From Vibrio penaeicida (lineage in GTDB: Bacteria; Pseudomonadota; Gammaproteobacteria; Enterobacterales; Vibrionaceae): DNA of 55,236 nucleotides. This document shows, piece by piece, positions 25,979 to 34,234 of this stretch. The translations under genes and the position numbers were made by a program. How positions within the stretch are numbered: the stretch's first letter is position 1; each line of letters starts with the position of its first letter. Under the pieces are notes generated by a model that was given only the letters and a program-made list of their open reading frames with translations, did not search any database and was not told the DNA's origin. Where the stretch lies: NCBI RefSeq assembly GCF_030689305.1, contig NZ_JAUYVM010000027.1, positions 1 to 55,236 of the forward strand, read 5' to 3'.

Positions 25979-26578
25979 TTATGCCTCCTGCATCGCGATG
26001 ATGTTGTCGGTTCGACCGAATAGAAGCCCCATAATGCCGACGGCGTATATGTCATCACCTTCCAGTTCCAGCAATACTTGGGGTAAACTTTCGTACGCTT
26101 GACCCGACACGATGATGCCGTGTCTTCGCATATCAAACGTGGAAAGGTGGAACGGGCATTGCCCTAATACTCGATGCTCATCCACGACCTTGTATTGTCC
26201 ATTCAGTGGACCGCCTTGGTGCGTACACATAAGGGAAAATCCGACAACATCTTGCTTTGCTCCTAAGCCTCCACCCGCTGGTACCCCCATTTTCACTAAG
26301 ATGCCTTGTGAGTTCATTCCGTTATCTGGGTAGTTAAAATAGACAGGTTCATTGGTTTTCAACTCACTGAGTTTTCCTAAAAGTTTACGAGGGTAACCAA
26401 CCACACGGGCTTGCATTTCTACCGCTTGGGCTGTTCCCGGAAACAAAGTGATCGACATAACACTGGCAGCACCTGCCGAGACACTGGAATACATAAGAAA
26501 ATCACGTCGCGACATCATGCATTTTTTGTGCTCTGCTGCGCTTTCTGATTTTTTGGCTTTGCTTTTGTTAAAGATCAT
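25979..26578 (-). CDS. idrB: iodate reductase small subunit, Rieske protein with twin-arginine signal
   Basis: 199-aa Rieske iron-sulfur protein, the AioB-like partner of IdrA. A twin-arginine signal (MSRRDFLM near residue 22, then an Ala-rich hydrophobic stretch ending GTAQA) exports the folded complex. The [2Fe-2S] ligands are in CTHQGG and CPFH, separated by about 20 residues. The extra disulfide cysteines of bc1-type Rieske proteins are replaced by Gly and Phe. It passes electrons between the cytochrome and the IdrA iron-sulfur cluster. The ATG overlaps the idrP1 stop (ATGA), with a strong GGAGGTG ribosome binding site. Confidence 0.9.
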   Translation of the reverse strand: MIFNKSKAKKSESAAEHKKCMMSRRDFLMYSSVSAGAASVMSITLFPGTAQAVEMQARVVGYPRKLLGKLSELKTNEPVYFNYPDNGMNSQGILVKMGVPAGGGLGAKQDVVGFSLMCTHQGGPLNGQYKVVDEHRVLGQCPFHLSTFDMRRHGIIVSGQAYESLPQVLLELEGDDIYAVGIMGLLFGRTDNIIAMQEA

Positions 26579-27792
26579 TTTTTCACCTCCGCCAATTCTT
26601 CCTCGCTGAACAAGCGTTGATATTTCGGTAACGTTGGGTAATCCATCGTGATACGTTCACCAGAGAATGCCCCTAAGAATGCAAGGAGTTGTTTTTTCTC
26701 GCTTGCGGTCAAACCCAGTGGCTTGATTAAGGTACTTTTGGTTTGCGGGAAACCCGACGTTCTTCCGTCTTTTGCAACGCCACCACGGTCATAAAACTCA
26801 ATAACATCTTCTAACGTAGCAATGGTGCCATTGTGCATATAAGGCGCAGTGTATTGGGTATATCGGAGACTTGGTGTACGAAATTTCCCCTTCATCTCTT
26901 TTCGTTTACCTCGGAAATAAATGCCGGGATCCGCTTTGGTATTGCGGTACATTTTTTCGTTGGAACCTTTTGCGTAAAGTTCATATCGGAAGGTGATTTG
27001 CGCCATTGGATCGCTTTCCCAACGTTTGTTCGTAGGGACACCAATGTTGTAGTTTTTCTGGTCTGACGCCAATGAACCATTGTGGCAAGCGATACAGTTA
27101 GCTTTATCTTCGAATAATGCTTTTCCTTTTATTTGCTCGTCGGTGAGTGCGCTTTCGTCGCCGCGTAAATAGTTATCAAGTGGTGTGTCAGTTTGAACGA
27201 GGGTTCTTTCAAATGCTGCAATGGCCTTCCATGCGTTACTCACTTTGGGGTAATTATCGCCAAACACAGTGTTAAAACGTTCAACGTATTCCGGCACGAG
27301 TGCTAAACGCGCTTCCATGAGATCGTCTTCACCATTGCCCGCGACAGCCCCTTTTGCTGCGCTTTTTGCCTGGCCTTCCAAAGACTTGGAAGATCCTGCC
27401 CAAAATAGCTTTTGATAATAGGCGGAATTAATGATGGTTTGGCTATTACGCCAATGCACCGTACCTGGGTAACCCAAAGACAGATCAGCGGGAAAATCCC
27501 AGCCTAACGCGGGGTTGTGACACGCTGAACAAGGAGTGGACGTGTCACCGCCTAATCGACCATCAAAAAACAAGAGTTTTCCAAGCTCGACTTTCTCTGG
27601 TGTGGTTGGGTTATCCGCCGGTGTAGGTACATCCCCTAATGGTGCAAGTGCGGGATAACTCACCCCGTTGAGCACCACCGATTGATGTGCGTTTGATGTA
27701 TCGTCGGTACTTTGATTAGCAAAGGCTGAACTAGTGTAAGCGGTGAGCGCCAGCGTGCTAATGATAGATAAGGTGATTGCTTTAGTTTTCAT
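26575..27792 (-). CDS. idrP1: di-haem cytochrome c peroxidase-like protein IdrP1
   Basis: 405-aa periplasmic protein with a signal peptide (about 1-25, ending SSAFA). Two haem c motifs are visible: CSACH near residue 91 and CIACH near residue 236. They are set in the MauG and bacterial cytochrome c peroxidase fold (FRTPSLRYTQYTAPYMHNGTIATLEDVIEFYDRGG near the end). Proteins of this class reduce hydrogen peroxide. In iodate reducers the pair IdrP1 and IdrP2 is thought to remove peroxide or reduced-oxygen intermediates released by IdrAB. It lies between idrP2 (10-bp gap) and idrB (4-bp overlap) in the operon and has a GGAGGATGAG ribosome binding site. Confidence 0.88.
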   Translation of the reverse strand: MKTKAITLSIISTLALTAYTSSAFANQSTDDTSNAHQSVVLNGVSYPALAPLGDVPTPADNPTTPEKVELGKLLFFDGRLGGDTSTPCSACHNPALGWDFPADLSLGYPGTVHWRNSQTIINSAYYQKLFWAGSSKSLEGQAKSAAKGAVAGNGEDDLMEARLALVPEYVERFNTVFGDNYPKVSNAWKAIAAFERTLVQTDTPLDNYLRGDESALTDEQIKGKALFEDKANCIACHNGSLASDQKNYNIGVPTNKRWESDPMAQITFRYELYAKGSNEKMYRNTKADPGIYFRGKRKEMKGKFRTPSLRYTQYTAPYMHNGTIATLEDVIEFYDRGGVAKDGRTSGFPQTKSTLIKPLGLTASEKKQLLAFLGAFSGERITMDYPTLPKYQRLFSEEELAEVKK

Positions 27793-27802
27793 CTCATCCT
27801 CC

Positions 27803-28894
27803 TTAATTTTTCACGTTGCGCCAATCAGAGATCAGCTGATAGTTGTAATCATTTGCCTTCCAAACATGCTTGTCTGATGTGAGAGGCTCGCTAGATAGGG
27901 AAGACAAAAAGGCCACCAAGTCCGATTGCTCTTGCGCGCTCAAGTTAAGCGGTTTAAGGCGCTTATCTTTGTTGCTGTCTTCCCCTCCACCTTGGTTGTA
28001 AAAGGCAACCACATCTTCAAGTGTTTCGAGCATGCCGTTATGCATGTAAGGCGCAGTAAAAGTAAGCTCACGCAATGTTGGCGTGATGAACTTACCTTTG
28101 TCGGTACCATCCGCTTTATGTGTTTGAACATGAGCACCTACGTCCCTTTTTTGGTTCATGTAGTTCTCTGTTCCCATAAACATGTTGAACGCGATAAACG
28201 TTTGGTGACGCATTGGATCGCGGAAAATATCGAGGTTTTCAGGGACACCAGTGTTGTAAGGTTTGCCATCGGTAAACAAAGGACCGCTGTGGCACGCACT
28301 GCATCGACCCTTTCCTTTGAAAATCTCAAACCCTTTTTGGGCGCTAGTACTGAGCTTTTGCTTGTCAAAAGGTGTGGTGTTTGCTGTTAGGGTTTTTAAA
28401 TATTCTGGAATGGCCTTGCGTACGCTTCCGTTTGACGGCTCTCCGTATCCAGCCTCTTTGAACATTTTTATGTAAGTTGGATCTTGTTTTAACCGTTCTT
28501 GCATCAAACGCATGTCCATGTTCATCAACCAATCTTCTGTGATATTTTCACGCGTGACATCATTCAGGTTGGTGCCGATTCGACCATCGTGAAACCAAAC
28601 CTTCTTATAAACGGTATTGATTAAGGTCGGCACGTTTCGAAAGCCTTTGCTGCCGGTATATGCAGGTCCAAGTGCTTCTGGGTAGGAATACCCGTTTTCA
28701 GGTTGATGACAGGATGCGCAAGACAGCGCAGTATTTCCCGATAACCGAGTATCGAAGAATAGGCGTTTTCCCAATTCTGCTTTTGCAGCGTCGATTTTTA
28801 GTGTGGGTAGCGAACCGAATTGAGTGGCATCGGTTTGGCTCCATGCTGAAAATGACAAACTGACTGTAGCAGCAAGGATCAACATTCTTTTCAT
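27803..28894 (-). CDS. idrP2: di-haem cytochrome c peroxidase-like protein IdrP2
   Basis: 363 aa from ATG 28894, chosen because AAGGAG lies just upstream and the product then begins with a clean signal peptide (MKRMLILAATVSLSFSAWS). The open frame extends to 28930 but has no good site there. Haem motifs CASCH and CSACH and the C-terminal TAPYMHNGMLETLEDVVAFY match the peroxidase family. It is a diverged paralogue of IdrP1, encoded first in the operon and therefore nearest the promoter at 28978-28993. It is likely to act with IdrP1 in the periplasm. Neither catalytic activity can be proved from sequence. Confidence 0.88.
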   Translation of the reverse strand: MKRMLILAATVSLSFSAWSQTDATQFGSLPTLKIDAAKAELGKRLFFDTRLSGNTALSCASCHQPENGYSYPEALGPAYTGSKGFRNVPTLINTVYKKVWFHDGRIGTNLNDVTRENITEDWLMNMDMRLMQERLKQDPTYIKMFKEAGYGEPSNGSVRKAIPEYLKTLTANTTPFDKQKLSTSAQKGFEIFKGKGRCSACHSGPLFTDGKPYNTGVPENLDIFRDPMRHQTFIAFNMFMGTENYMNQKRDVGAHVQTHKADGTDKGKFITPTLRELTFTAPYMHNGMLETLEDVVAFYNQGGGEDSNKDKRLKPLNLSAQEQSDLVAFLSSLSSEPLTSDKHVWKANDYNYQLISDWRNVKN

Positions 28895-28977
28895 TGTTTT
28901 GCTCCTTAGCTTCCAGCTAAAGCTGCGCATTTGTGTAGGTCACTTGCGCAGCATTATTATTTTCGCCATCTCACAAG

Positions 28978-28993
28978 AGCATTTTTTGTTCCA
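28978..28993 (-). promoter_or_regulatory. sigma-54-type promoter of the idr operon
   Basis: Read on the minus strand the sequence is TGGAAC-AAAAA-ATGCT. The consensus is TGGCAC-N5-TTGCW, so there is one mismatch in each box. The invariant GG and GC are present and exactly ten bases apart. The predicted start near 28967 leaves a leader of about 70 nt before the idrP2 ATG. Confidence 0.65.
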
Positions 28994-29069
28994 CATTTAT
29001 CGGTATGAAATTTTTCTTTAATTTCAATTAACTACATACATTTTGAGCGGGGTCACACACGGATTTATT

Positions 29070-29109
29070 GAACGTTTTGTTAAAAGTGAAGTGATAAAAG
29101 TGAACGTTT
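29070..29109. promoter_or_regulatory. tandem repeats between two divergent sigma-54 promoters, candidate shared enhancer
   Basis: GAACGTTT occurs at 29070-29077 and 29102-29109, and TAAAAGTGAA at 29081-29090 and 29095-29104. The cluster lies about 100-145 bp upstream of the predicted start of the idr promoter and about 115-155 bp upstream of the start for the HEAT-repeat gene. That is the normal distance for NtrC-type enhancer sites. Binding by either local regulator is inference. Confidence 0.4.
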
Positions 29110-29199
29110 CATTCAACTGCGCTTCAGCATTATTAACGTAATACACCCAACAAGTACGTAAGCCGTTGTTTATTCGTATGTATTTTTAAGTCGCCGTTT

Positions 29200-29215
29200 A
29201 GGCATGGAAACTGCA
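29200..29215 (+). promoter_or_regulatory. sigma-54-type promoter of the HEAT-repeat gene
   Basis: The sequence AGGCAT-GGAAA-CTGCA keeps the invariant GG (29201-29202) and GC (29213-29214) ten bases apart. It differs from consensus at the outer base of each box and at one further position. Transcription would start near 29225, upstream of the ATG at 29276. This also argues against the earlier ATG at 29204, which lies inside the promoter. Confidence 0.55.
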
Positions 29216-29275
29216 AAACTCAATAACGTGTTCATTTCTAACAAGCCTTTCATCTTCATCAAACGGGGAGTAACC

Positions 29276-31573
29276 ATGGATAACCTGACTGCATTGGGCT
29301 CACGTAATAAAGTGGAACTGCGAGAAGCAAAGCATCGCTCAGTTGAAATACTTAAACACTTTCTTGAAACGGGCGACGAAGCCATGCGCTGTTATAGCGC
29401 AAGAGCGTGTGGCGCAATCAAAGCGGAAGACTCGATTCAAGCGCTCAACCAATGCTTGTACCACTCAGACCCCGATGTGGTTATCGATGCCGCTGATGCT
29501 TTGTCTGCAATGCAATCAGGGGATATTCATGCCTTAGAAGATGTCGCTAGGCACCACCCAGAAGGTGATGCTCGGCTTGCCGCGCTTAATGCGCTAGGAC
29601 GCCATACATCATTCCACCATGTTGAATCAATTATTGTCAGTTTTGCTAAAGGGCGAAACGAAAGTGACGGTTTGGGCATGAGCACGGGGTGGGACGACTG
29701 GTGGGACCTACAATTGACAGCAGTAAAGATTCTATCGAGACAAGATAAACCGGAATACCTTGATATTTTCCTAACCATCTTAGAACAAGACCCTGAACCT
29801 GAGCTTGAGTTCGCCCTATATAAAGGGATAGCGAGGATGAATGCGCAATGGGTAATCTCCCAACTTCCTAAAGCAAAGCGCATGAAGAAGCGGAAATTGT
29901 TAAAAGCCTTGGGGGAAAACAATGAACAGATTTCAAAAGCATTTCTGTTTAAACACCTTAAGGATGCCGATCCTCTTTGCCGTTGCATAGCCATTGAAGC
30001 AATATCAAAACAAAGGTCGAATGAATATTTTTGGGACATATTGGAATGCATCAAGGACGACAGCCTAGATGTTCAGAAATGTGCCCTTTTTGCCATCGAA
30101 CAGTTCACCGCGTGGAGCGAAATCGATAATAAACGCCTGATTCGATATGTTTCCAGCTGCAGTGATACATCCCGAATTGAATTGTTTAAGCTTATTTGTC
30201 AAACAAACATCGTCGAGAGTGAAGTGAACGATCTTGTTGCTTTTCTATCATTGGATACACCAGAGTTGTGTGTCTGTTTCATAGAAAACATCAATCCCGC
30301 AATTCTTAGTGCAAAGAACATTAAAGGTATTGAAGCGCTCATATCAGAGGTATTGACTCGTAATACGCTCGATATCCTCCACCACACACAACTCATTCGG
30401 GCACTGGATCGTTTACCATCAAGCATAGAAAATCTGTTTCCTTTGTTAGAACGTCGTATCAATGAGGTCGATCACAATCAAAGCCACACCTTCGAAGCCA
30501 GCATCAGGCAAGCATGTTTAGACGTGATTAGCCACTCCGAATTGCCAGCCTGCCGGCACCTCCTTAAAACCACTTTGTTTGGTCTTAATGCGTACCCAAA
30601 CAAAATAGATGTTACTCAGCCACCTTTAGCATTGCAGGACGACGAGCTTGCTGTCCATTCGGCGTTGCGAGGTCACATCGTCCCTGAGCAACAAGCGACT
30701 GAAAACGCTCCGAAATCCACGTTAAATGCGATTCTCCAAACCAACTTAGAACAAAAGCTTGCTCCAGCGCAATCTGAAGACGAACAGCAAACTAGCATCG
30801 TGGAAATGGTCGACAACCTCGACGACCAATACTCGGAGTTTGCTGACGTTGTTAAATCGAACTTTTCCGCTGCAGACAATCTGAACCTGAATAGAAAGAA
30901 AATCGCCCGTTTACCTGAATTCGAAAACATAACCTTAGCATTGCGTGCTCTAGGCCAGTCTCGCCAACCAGAAGCCGTCGGTTGGATCATTGAATCAATT
31001 CTTGGCGCATCTGACGAAAATATGCGCGAAATTTTCCAAGCTTTGACGTTACAGAGGCAACGTAACCCAAAACAAAAAGAGTGTGAAAATGGCATTGGTG
31101 CAGCTGCAAACGTATTGCTTTCAGGGCACGAGCTCACTCAACAAAGTGCGTTAAAATATCTCGCTAATACAACAACTTCAAAAGCTGTTCCGTTGATCAT
31201 TGAAGCGTTAGAAAATACCAGTGAACACGTACGTATCTCTGCGCTATATGCGCTCGAAAATCACTATAAAATGCTAGGTCTACTATTCAAGCCCCTTGTA
31301 AAGTCAGCGGCTAAAATCGCATTGAAGGATTCGGCATCTGGAGTACGAAAGCAAGCACTTAAGCTATCATGTTTACTTTGGGAATATGGTGAAGAAACAT
31401 CACCCATGATTGAACTTGCGCTGCAGGACGATGAATGCCATCCCGTCGCCTATGCACATTTTCTACCTTTTAAATATGAAGCTCTCTCTATGCTCAATAA
31501 CCAAATAGCCACGATGTCGAGTTCACAACAACCAAATGCGATAAAGTTGATTGGGGCGTTAGCGGAAACCTAA
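29276..31573 (+). CDS. HEAT-repeat protein of unknown function beside the iodate reductase operon
   Basis: 765 aa from ATG 29276, which has GGGGAG 5 bases upstream. I recognise no named family. The N-terminal third and the last ~150 residues are built from two-helix HEAT-like repeats (for example SEHVRISALYALENHYK and DSASGVRKQALKLSCLLWEY). The middle (about 450-520) is acidic and probably disordered (QATENAPKS to SIVEMVDNLDD). It has no signal peptide, membrane helix or metal-binding Cys motif, so it should be cytoplasmic. It is divergent from idrP2 and has a matching sigma-54-type promoter, and no NarJ/TorD-type chaperone is visible nearby. A scaffold or maturation role for IdrA is possible but is only inference. 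It could instead belong to the following two-component system. Confidence 0.8.
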   Translation: MDNLTALGSRNKVELREAKHRSVEILKHFLETGDEAMRCYSARACGAIKAEDSIQALNQCLYHSDPDVVIDAADALSAMQSGDIHALEDVARHHPEGDARLAALNALGRHTSFHHVESIIVSFAKGRNESDGLGMSTGWDDWWDLQLTAVKILSRQDKPEYLDIFLTILEQDPEPELEFALYKGIARMNAQWVISQLPKAKRMKKRKLLKALGENNEQISKAFLFKHLKDADPLCRCIAIEAISKQRSNEYFWDILECIKDDSLDVQKCALFAIEQFTAWSEIDNKRLIRYVSSCSDTSRIELFKLICQTNIVESEVNDLVAFLSLDTPELCVCFIENINPAILSAKNIKGIEALISEVLTRNTLDILHHTQLIRALDRLPSSIENLFPLLERRINEVDHNQSHTFEASIRQACLDVISHSELPACRHLLKTTLFGLNAYPNKIDVTQPPLALQDDELAVHSALRGHIVPEQQATENAPKSTLNAILQTNLEQKLAPAQSEDEQQTSIVEMVDNLDDQYSEFADVVKSNFSAADNLNLNRKKIARLPEFENITLALRALGQSRQPEAVGWIIESILGASDENMREIFQALTLQRQRNPKQKECENGIGAAANVLLSGHELTQQSALKYLANTTTSKAVPLIIEALENTSEHVRISALYALENHYKMLGLLFKPLVKSAAKIALKDSASGVRKQALKLSCLLWEYGEETSPMIELALQDDECHPVAYAHFLPFKYEALSMLNNQIATMSSSQQPNAIKLIGALAET

Positions 31574-31604
31574 GGTGTTGCCGAAAATATGGGGAGAAAC
31601 ACAT

Positions 31605-31660
31605 ATTCTATGAGCGAAAGACCATAGAATGAAAAAGGATATTTTGAGATCCGCGGATCT
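31605..31660. promoter_or_regulatory. two inverted repeats before the right sensor-kinase gene
   Basis: A perfect 8-bp inverted repeat, ATTCTATG with CATAGAAT and a 10-nt spacer (31605-31630), is followed by a perfect 14-bp palindrome, AGATCCGCGGATCT (31647-31660). There is no T run, so neither looks like a terminator. They sit between the HEAT-repeat gene and the kinase gene and could be operators for the right two-component operon. Confidence 0.4.
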
Positions 31661-31707
31661 TTCTCAAGTTAATGCCTTCTGCAAGGGACACTTCGTTAAT
31701 AGAGCTT

Positions 31708-34230
31708 ATGAAAACAGACTCCCACCGCCCAAACATTAACGCTTTTCTGAAAGAATGGATGGTTTGGGCATTGCCTGTCTATATCGTTTTGGCGGTATGG
31801 ATGAGCCTGCACTACTTGATCAGCATCGATAACGACAAGCAATACGCCCTTCACAATGAAAGAGTGATCGTCGATCTCATCGACGAGGTACTAGGTGAAA
31901 CCCTATTTCGAATGTCTGCAGATGCGAAGAACCTTAGCTATGTCACACAGAATATTGTCGAAACACAGCCTCAGCCCTATAACGCTCTAAAAGATTACTT
32001 TGTACAGTTAAGCCTAAATAACCACAGCTATGATCAAATTCGATTTATCGACACAAAAGGGCTGGAACGTCTTCGCGTTAATAACATTGAAGGGCACGTA
32101 ACGGTCGTCCCTCCAGATCAACTTCAAAACAAGTCGCACCGATATTATTGGAAACACTCTTCTACTTTAGATTCTGGCGAAGTCTACATCTCTCCTCTCG
32201 ATTTAAATGAAGAAGCTGGGGAAGTGCAAACGCCTTTAAAGCCGACCATCCGGGTTGGAACCCCCGTATTTAACAAGCAAGGTGTGCGTTTGGGCAGTAT
32301 CTTGCTGAATTACAAAGGCAACCAGTTAATCAATAAACTTTTAGCAGTTGCTCCAAGCTTCACGAACCATGTTTACTTGTATAACCCACAAGGGATTGCG
32401 GTAATTCATCCTGTCGACTCGCAAGGCAGTCGCTTCGCTGTTTCACCTAACCGAGATATTCCGTCTCATATCATTGAGTCGATACTACAAAACCATCGAG
32501 GGCAACAGCTACAAGAAAACAGCTATTACACCTACTCAATGATCGGTGCACCGAATAACGGCAATTGGACGATTGTATCGGTCTTCCCTATCGAGCGATT
32601 TAACCTTTCACGCCTCGATTTTCATGACCGCTATAGCATGCCCTACTTTCTGCTTTTTTTAGTTATCACTGTCGCCATCTTTCTAGTGAGTCGATTTCGT
32701 GTTCAAACGCGATTCTTGCGCCAGCAACAACGTTATGAACAACAATTTCGCCATACTTTAGAAAACATCCAATTGGCCGCTGTCAGTATCAACCAGCAAG
32801 GTAGCATTACTTTCTGCAACGACTTTTTTCTTAATATGGTGGGGTACGAAAAAAATGAAGTGGTTGGTCGTAGGTGGGTTGAGCGATTTATCCCTACTGA
32901 ACTTCATCAACAAGCAGAAGAAGCGTTAAATGAAGCCATAAAGCTGCAAGCCCATCAGCCACACAGTGAAAGCGTTGTACTGAGTAAAACTGGTGAAATC
33001 CATTTAGTGTCGTGGACATCAACTTTCACTGAGACCAATGATCAACAAATCTCCCTCACGTTGTTAGGTGAAGACATAACTGAACAAAAAATGGCGCAAG
33101 ATAAAATTCAGCGCCTTAGTCACGCAGTAGAAAGCAGCCAAAATTCTGTGGTTATCACGGATTTGGATGGACGCATTCTTTACGTTAATCCTGTTTTTTG
33201 TGAGCTTTCTGGCTATACACGTGAAGAGGTACTGAATCGTACACCCAGTTTTCTTCAATCGGGAGAAACCGCTAAGGACGAGTATCTGGCGCTATGGGAA
33301 ACCCTACAGGCAGGAAAAGAGTGGCGTGGTGAATTCCACAACAAAAAGAAAAATGGTGAGCTGTTCTGGGAGCGCGCTCGGATTTCCCCCGTAAAGGATA
33401 TTGAAGGTCGCTTGCTCTACTATGTTGCTGTGAAACAAGACATTTCAGAAGAAAAGCGACTCGCCCAAGAAGTAGAGAAGCAAACACGTGAACGCATCCA
33501 TCATGAGAAACTAGCCGCTATAGGTAAAGTCGTTAGCATGATCGCACATGATCTTCGTAATCCTTTAAGTTCAATAAAGATGGTGCTTCAAATTCACGCA
33601 CGGAGCCAACGAAACGAAATGTTTGATATTTCTTTGGAACAAGTACGTTATATGGAAGCGATACTCGAAGAATTATTGGCCTACTCAAAACCCGATCAGC
33701 TTAAACCGGATTGGATAGATTTAAACAAACTGCTTGAATCCTTGGTTGCTGGTCAACAAAAACAAGCAAAAGTGAGCAATGTAAAGATGGTTTTGGCACT
33801 TCAACCTAACCTCCCTACATTGTTTGCTGACCCACTAAAATTGCGACAGGCGTTACAAAATCTGCTATTGAACGCCATTCAGGCATCTCAATCTGAAACA
33901 GAGAACCGACCAAAAGTAAAAGTGAGCTCTAACGTCATGTTCACTGAATCTGAAACCCACCTTTTGATTGACATAGAGAACAATGGCCATGTAATCGACC
34001 CTTGTTTAACTGAGAAAGTCTTCGAGCCTTTTTTTACAACGAAAGCCAAGGGAACAGGGCTTGGGTTAGCCATCGTAAAACGTATTATTGATGCGCATAC
34101 TGGCGACGTTCATCTGACTCCTCTAGTAAGTGGCACACAAGCAAGGATACGAATACCTGCCTCACCCAAAATATTGAATCAACGAAAACAAGAAAAACCA
34201 GAAGAGTACGAACAAACAGAGGAAGTTTAA
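31708..34230 (+). CDS. PAS-PAS sensor histidine kinase (right system)
   Basis: 840 aa from ATG 31708, preceded by AGAG; an upstream ATG at 31672 lacks a ribosome binding site. A membrane helix at about 20-40 is followed by a periplasmic double-Cache-like sensor (about 45-310), a second helix, two PAS domains (about 350-475, with HLVSWTSTFTETNDQQ, and about 480-590, with VVITDLDGRILYVNPVFCEL), HisKA with the His in SMIAHDLRNPLSS, and a HATPase_c domain ending GTGLGLAIVKRIID. The PAS domains could sense redox state or bind a cofactor, but no haem or flavin residue can be asserted. It is 4 bp upstream of its regulator. Confidence 0.92.
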   Translation: MKTDSHRPNINAFLKEWMVWALPVYIVLAVWMSLHYLISIDNDKQYALHNERVIVDLIDEVLGETLFRMSADAKNLSYVTQNIVETQPQPYNALKDYFVQLSLNNHSYDQIRFIDTKGLERLRVNNIEGHVTVVPPDQLQNKSHRYYWKHSSTLDSGEVYISPLDLNEEAGEVQTPLKPTIRVGTPVFNKQGVRLGSILLNYKGNQLINKLLAVAPSFTNHVYLYNPQGIAVIHPVDSQGSRFAVSPNRDIPSHIIESILQNHRGQQLQENSYYTYSMIGAPNNGNWTIVSVFPIERFNLSRLDFHDRYSMPYFLLFLVITVAIFLVSRFRVQTRFLRQQQRYEQQFRHTLENIQLAAVSINQQGSITFCNDFFLNMVGYEKNEVVGRRWVERFIPTELHQQAEEALNEAIKLQAHQPHSESVVLSKTGEIHLVSWTSTFTETNDQQISLTLLGEDITEQKMAQDKIQRLSHAVESSQNSVVITDLDGRILYVNPVFCELSGYTREEVLNRTPSFLQSGETAKDEYLALWETLQAGKEWRGEFHNKKKNGELFWERARISPVKDIEGRLLYYVAVKQDISEEKRLAQEVEKQTRERIHHEKLAAIGKVVSMIAHDLRNPLSSIKMVLQIHARSQRNEMFDISLEQVRYMEAILEELLAYSKPDQLKPDWIDLNKLLESLVAGQQKQAKVSNVKMVLALQPNLPTLFADPLKLRQALQNLLLNAIQASQSETENRPKVKVSSNVMFTESETHLLIDIENNGHVIDPCLTEKVFEPFFTTKAKGTGLGLAIVKRIIDAHTGDVHLTPLVSGTQARIRIPASPKILNQRKQEKPEEYEQTEEV

Positions 34231-34234
34231 TTTA

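Noticed and set aside
23280..26578. Arsenite oxidase (aioAB) as the name for the large and Rieske subunits
   Set aside because: The fold and cluster pattern fit, but the adjoining pair of di-haem peroxidases and the lost active-site Glu point to iodate reductase; no arsenic-resistance or aio regulatory genes are nearby.
27926..28390. 154-aa open frame antisense to idrP2
   Set aside because: Shadow of the strongly supported haem protein gene on the other strand.
28901..28914. Second GG-N10-GC match on the minus strand close to idrP2
   Set aside because: The predicted start would fall at the idrP2 ATG and the sequence overlaps the ribosome binding site, so it is chance.
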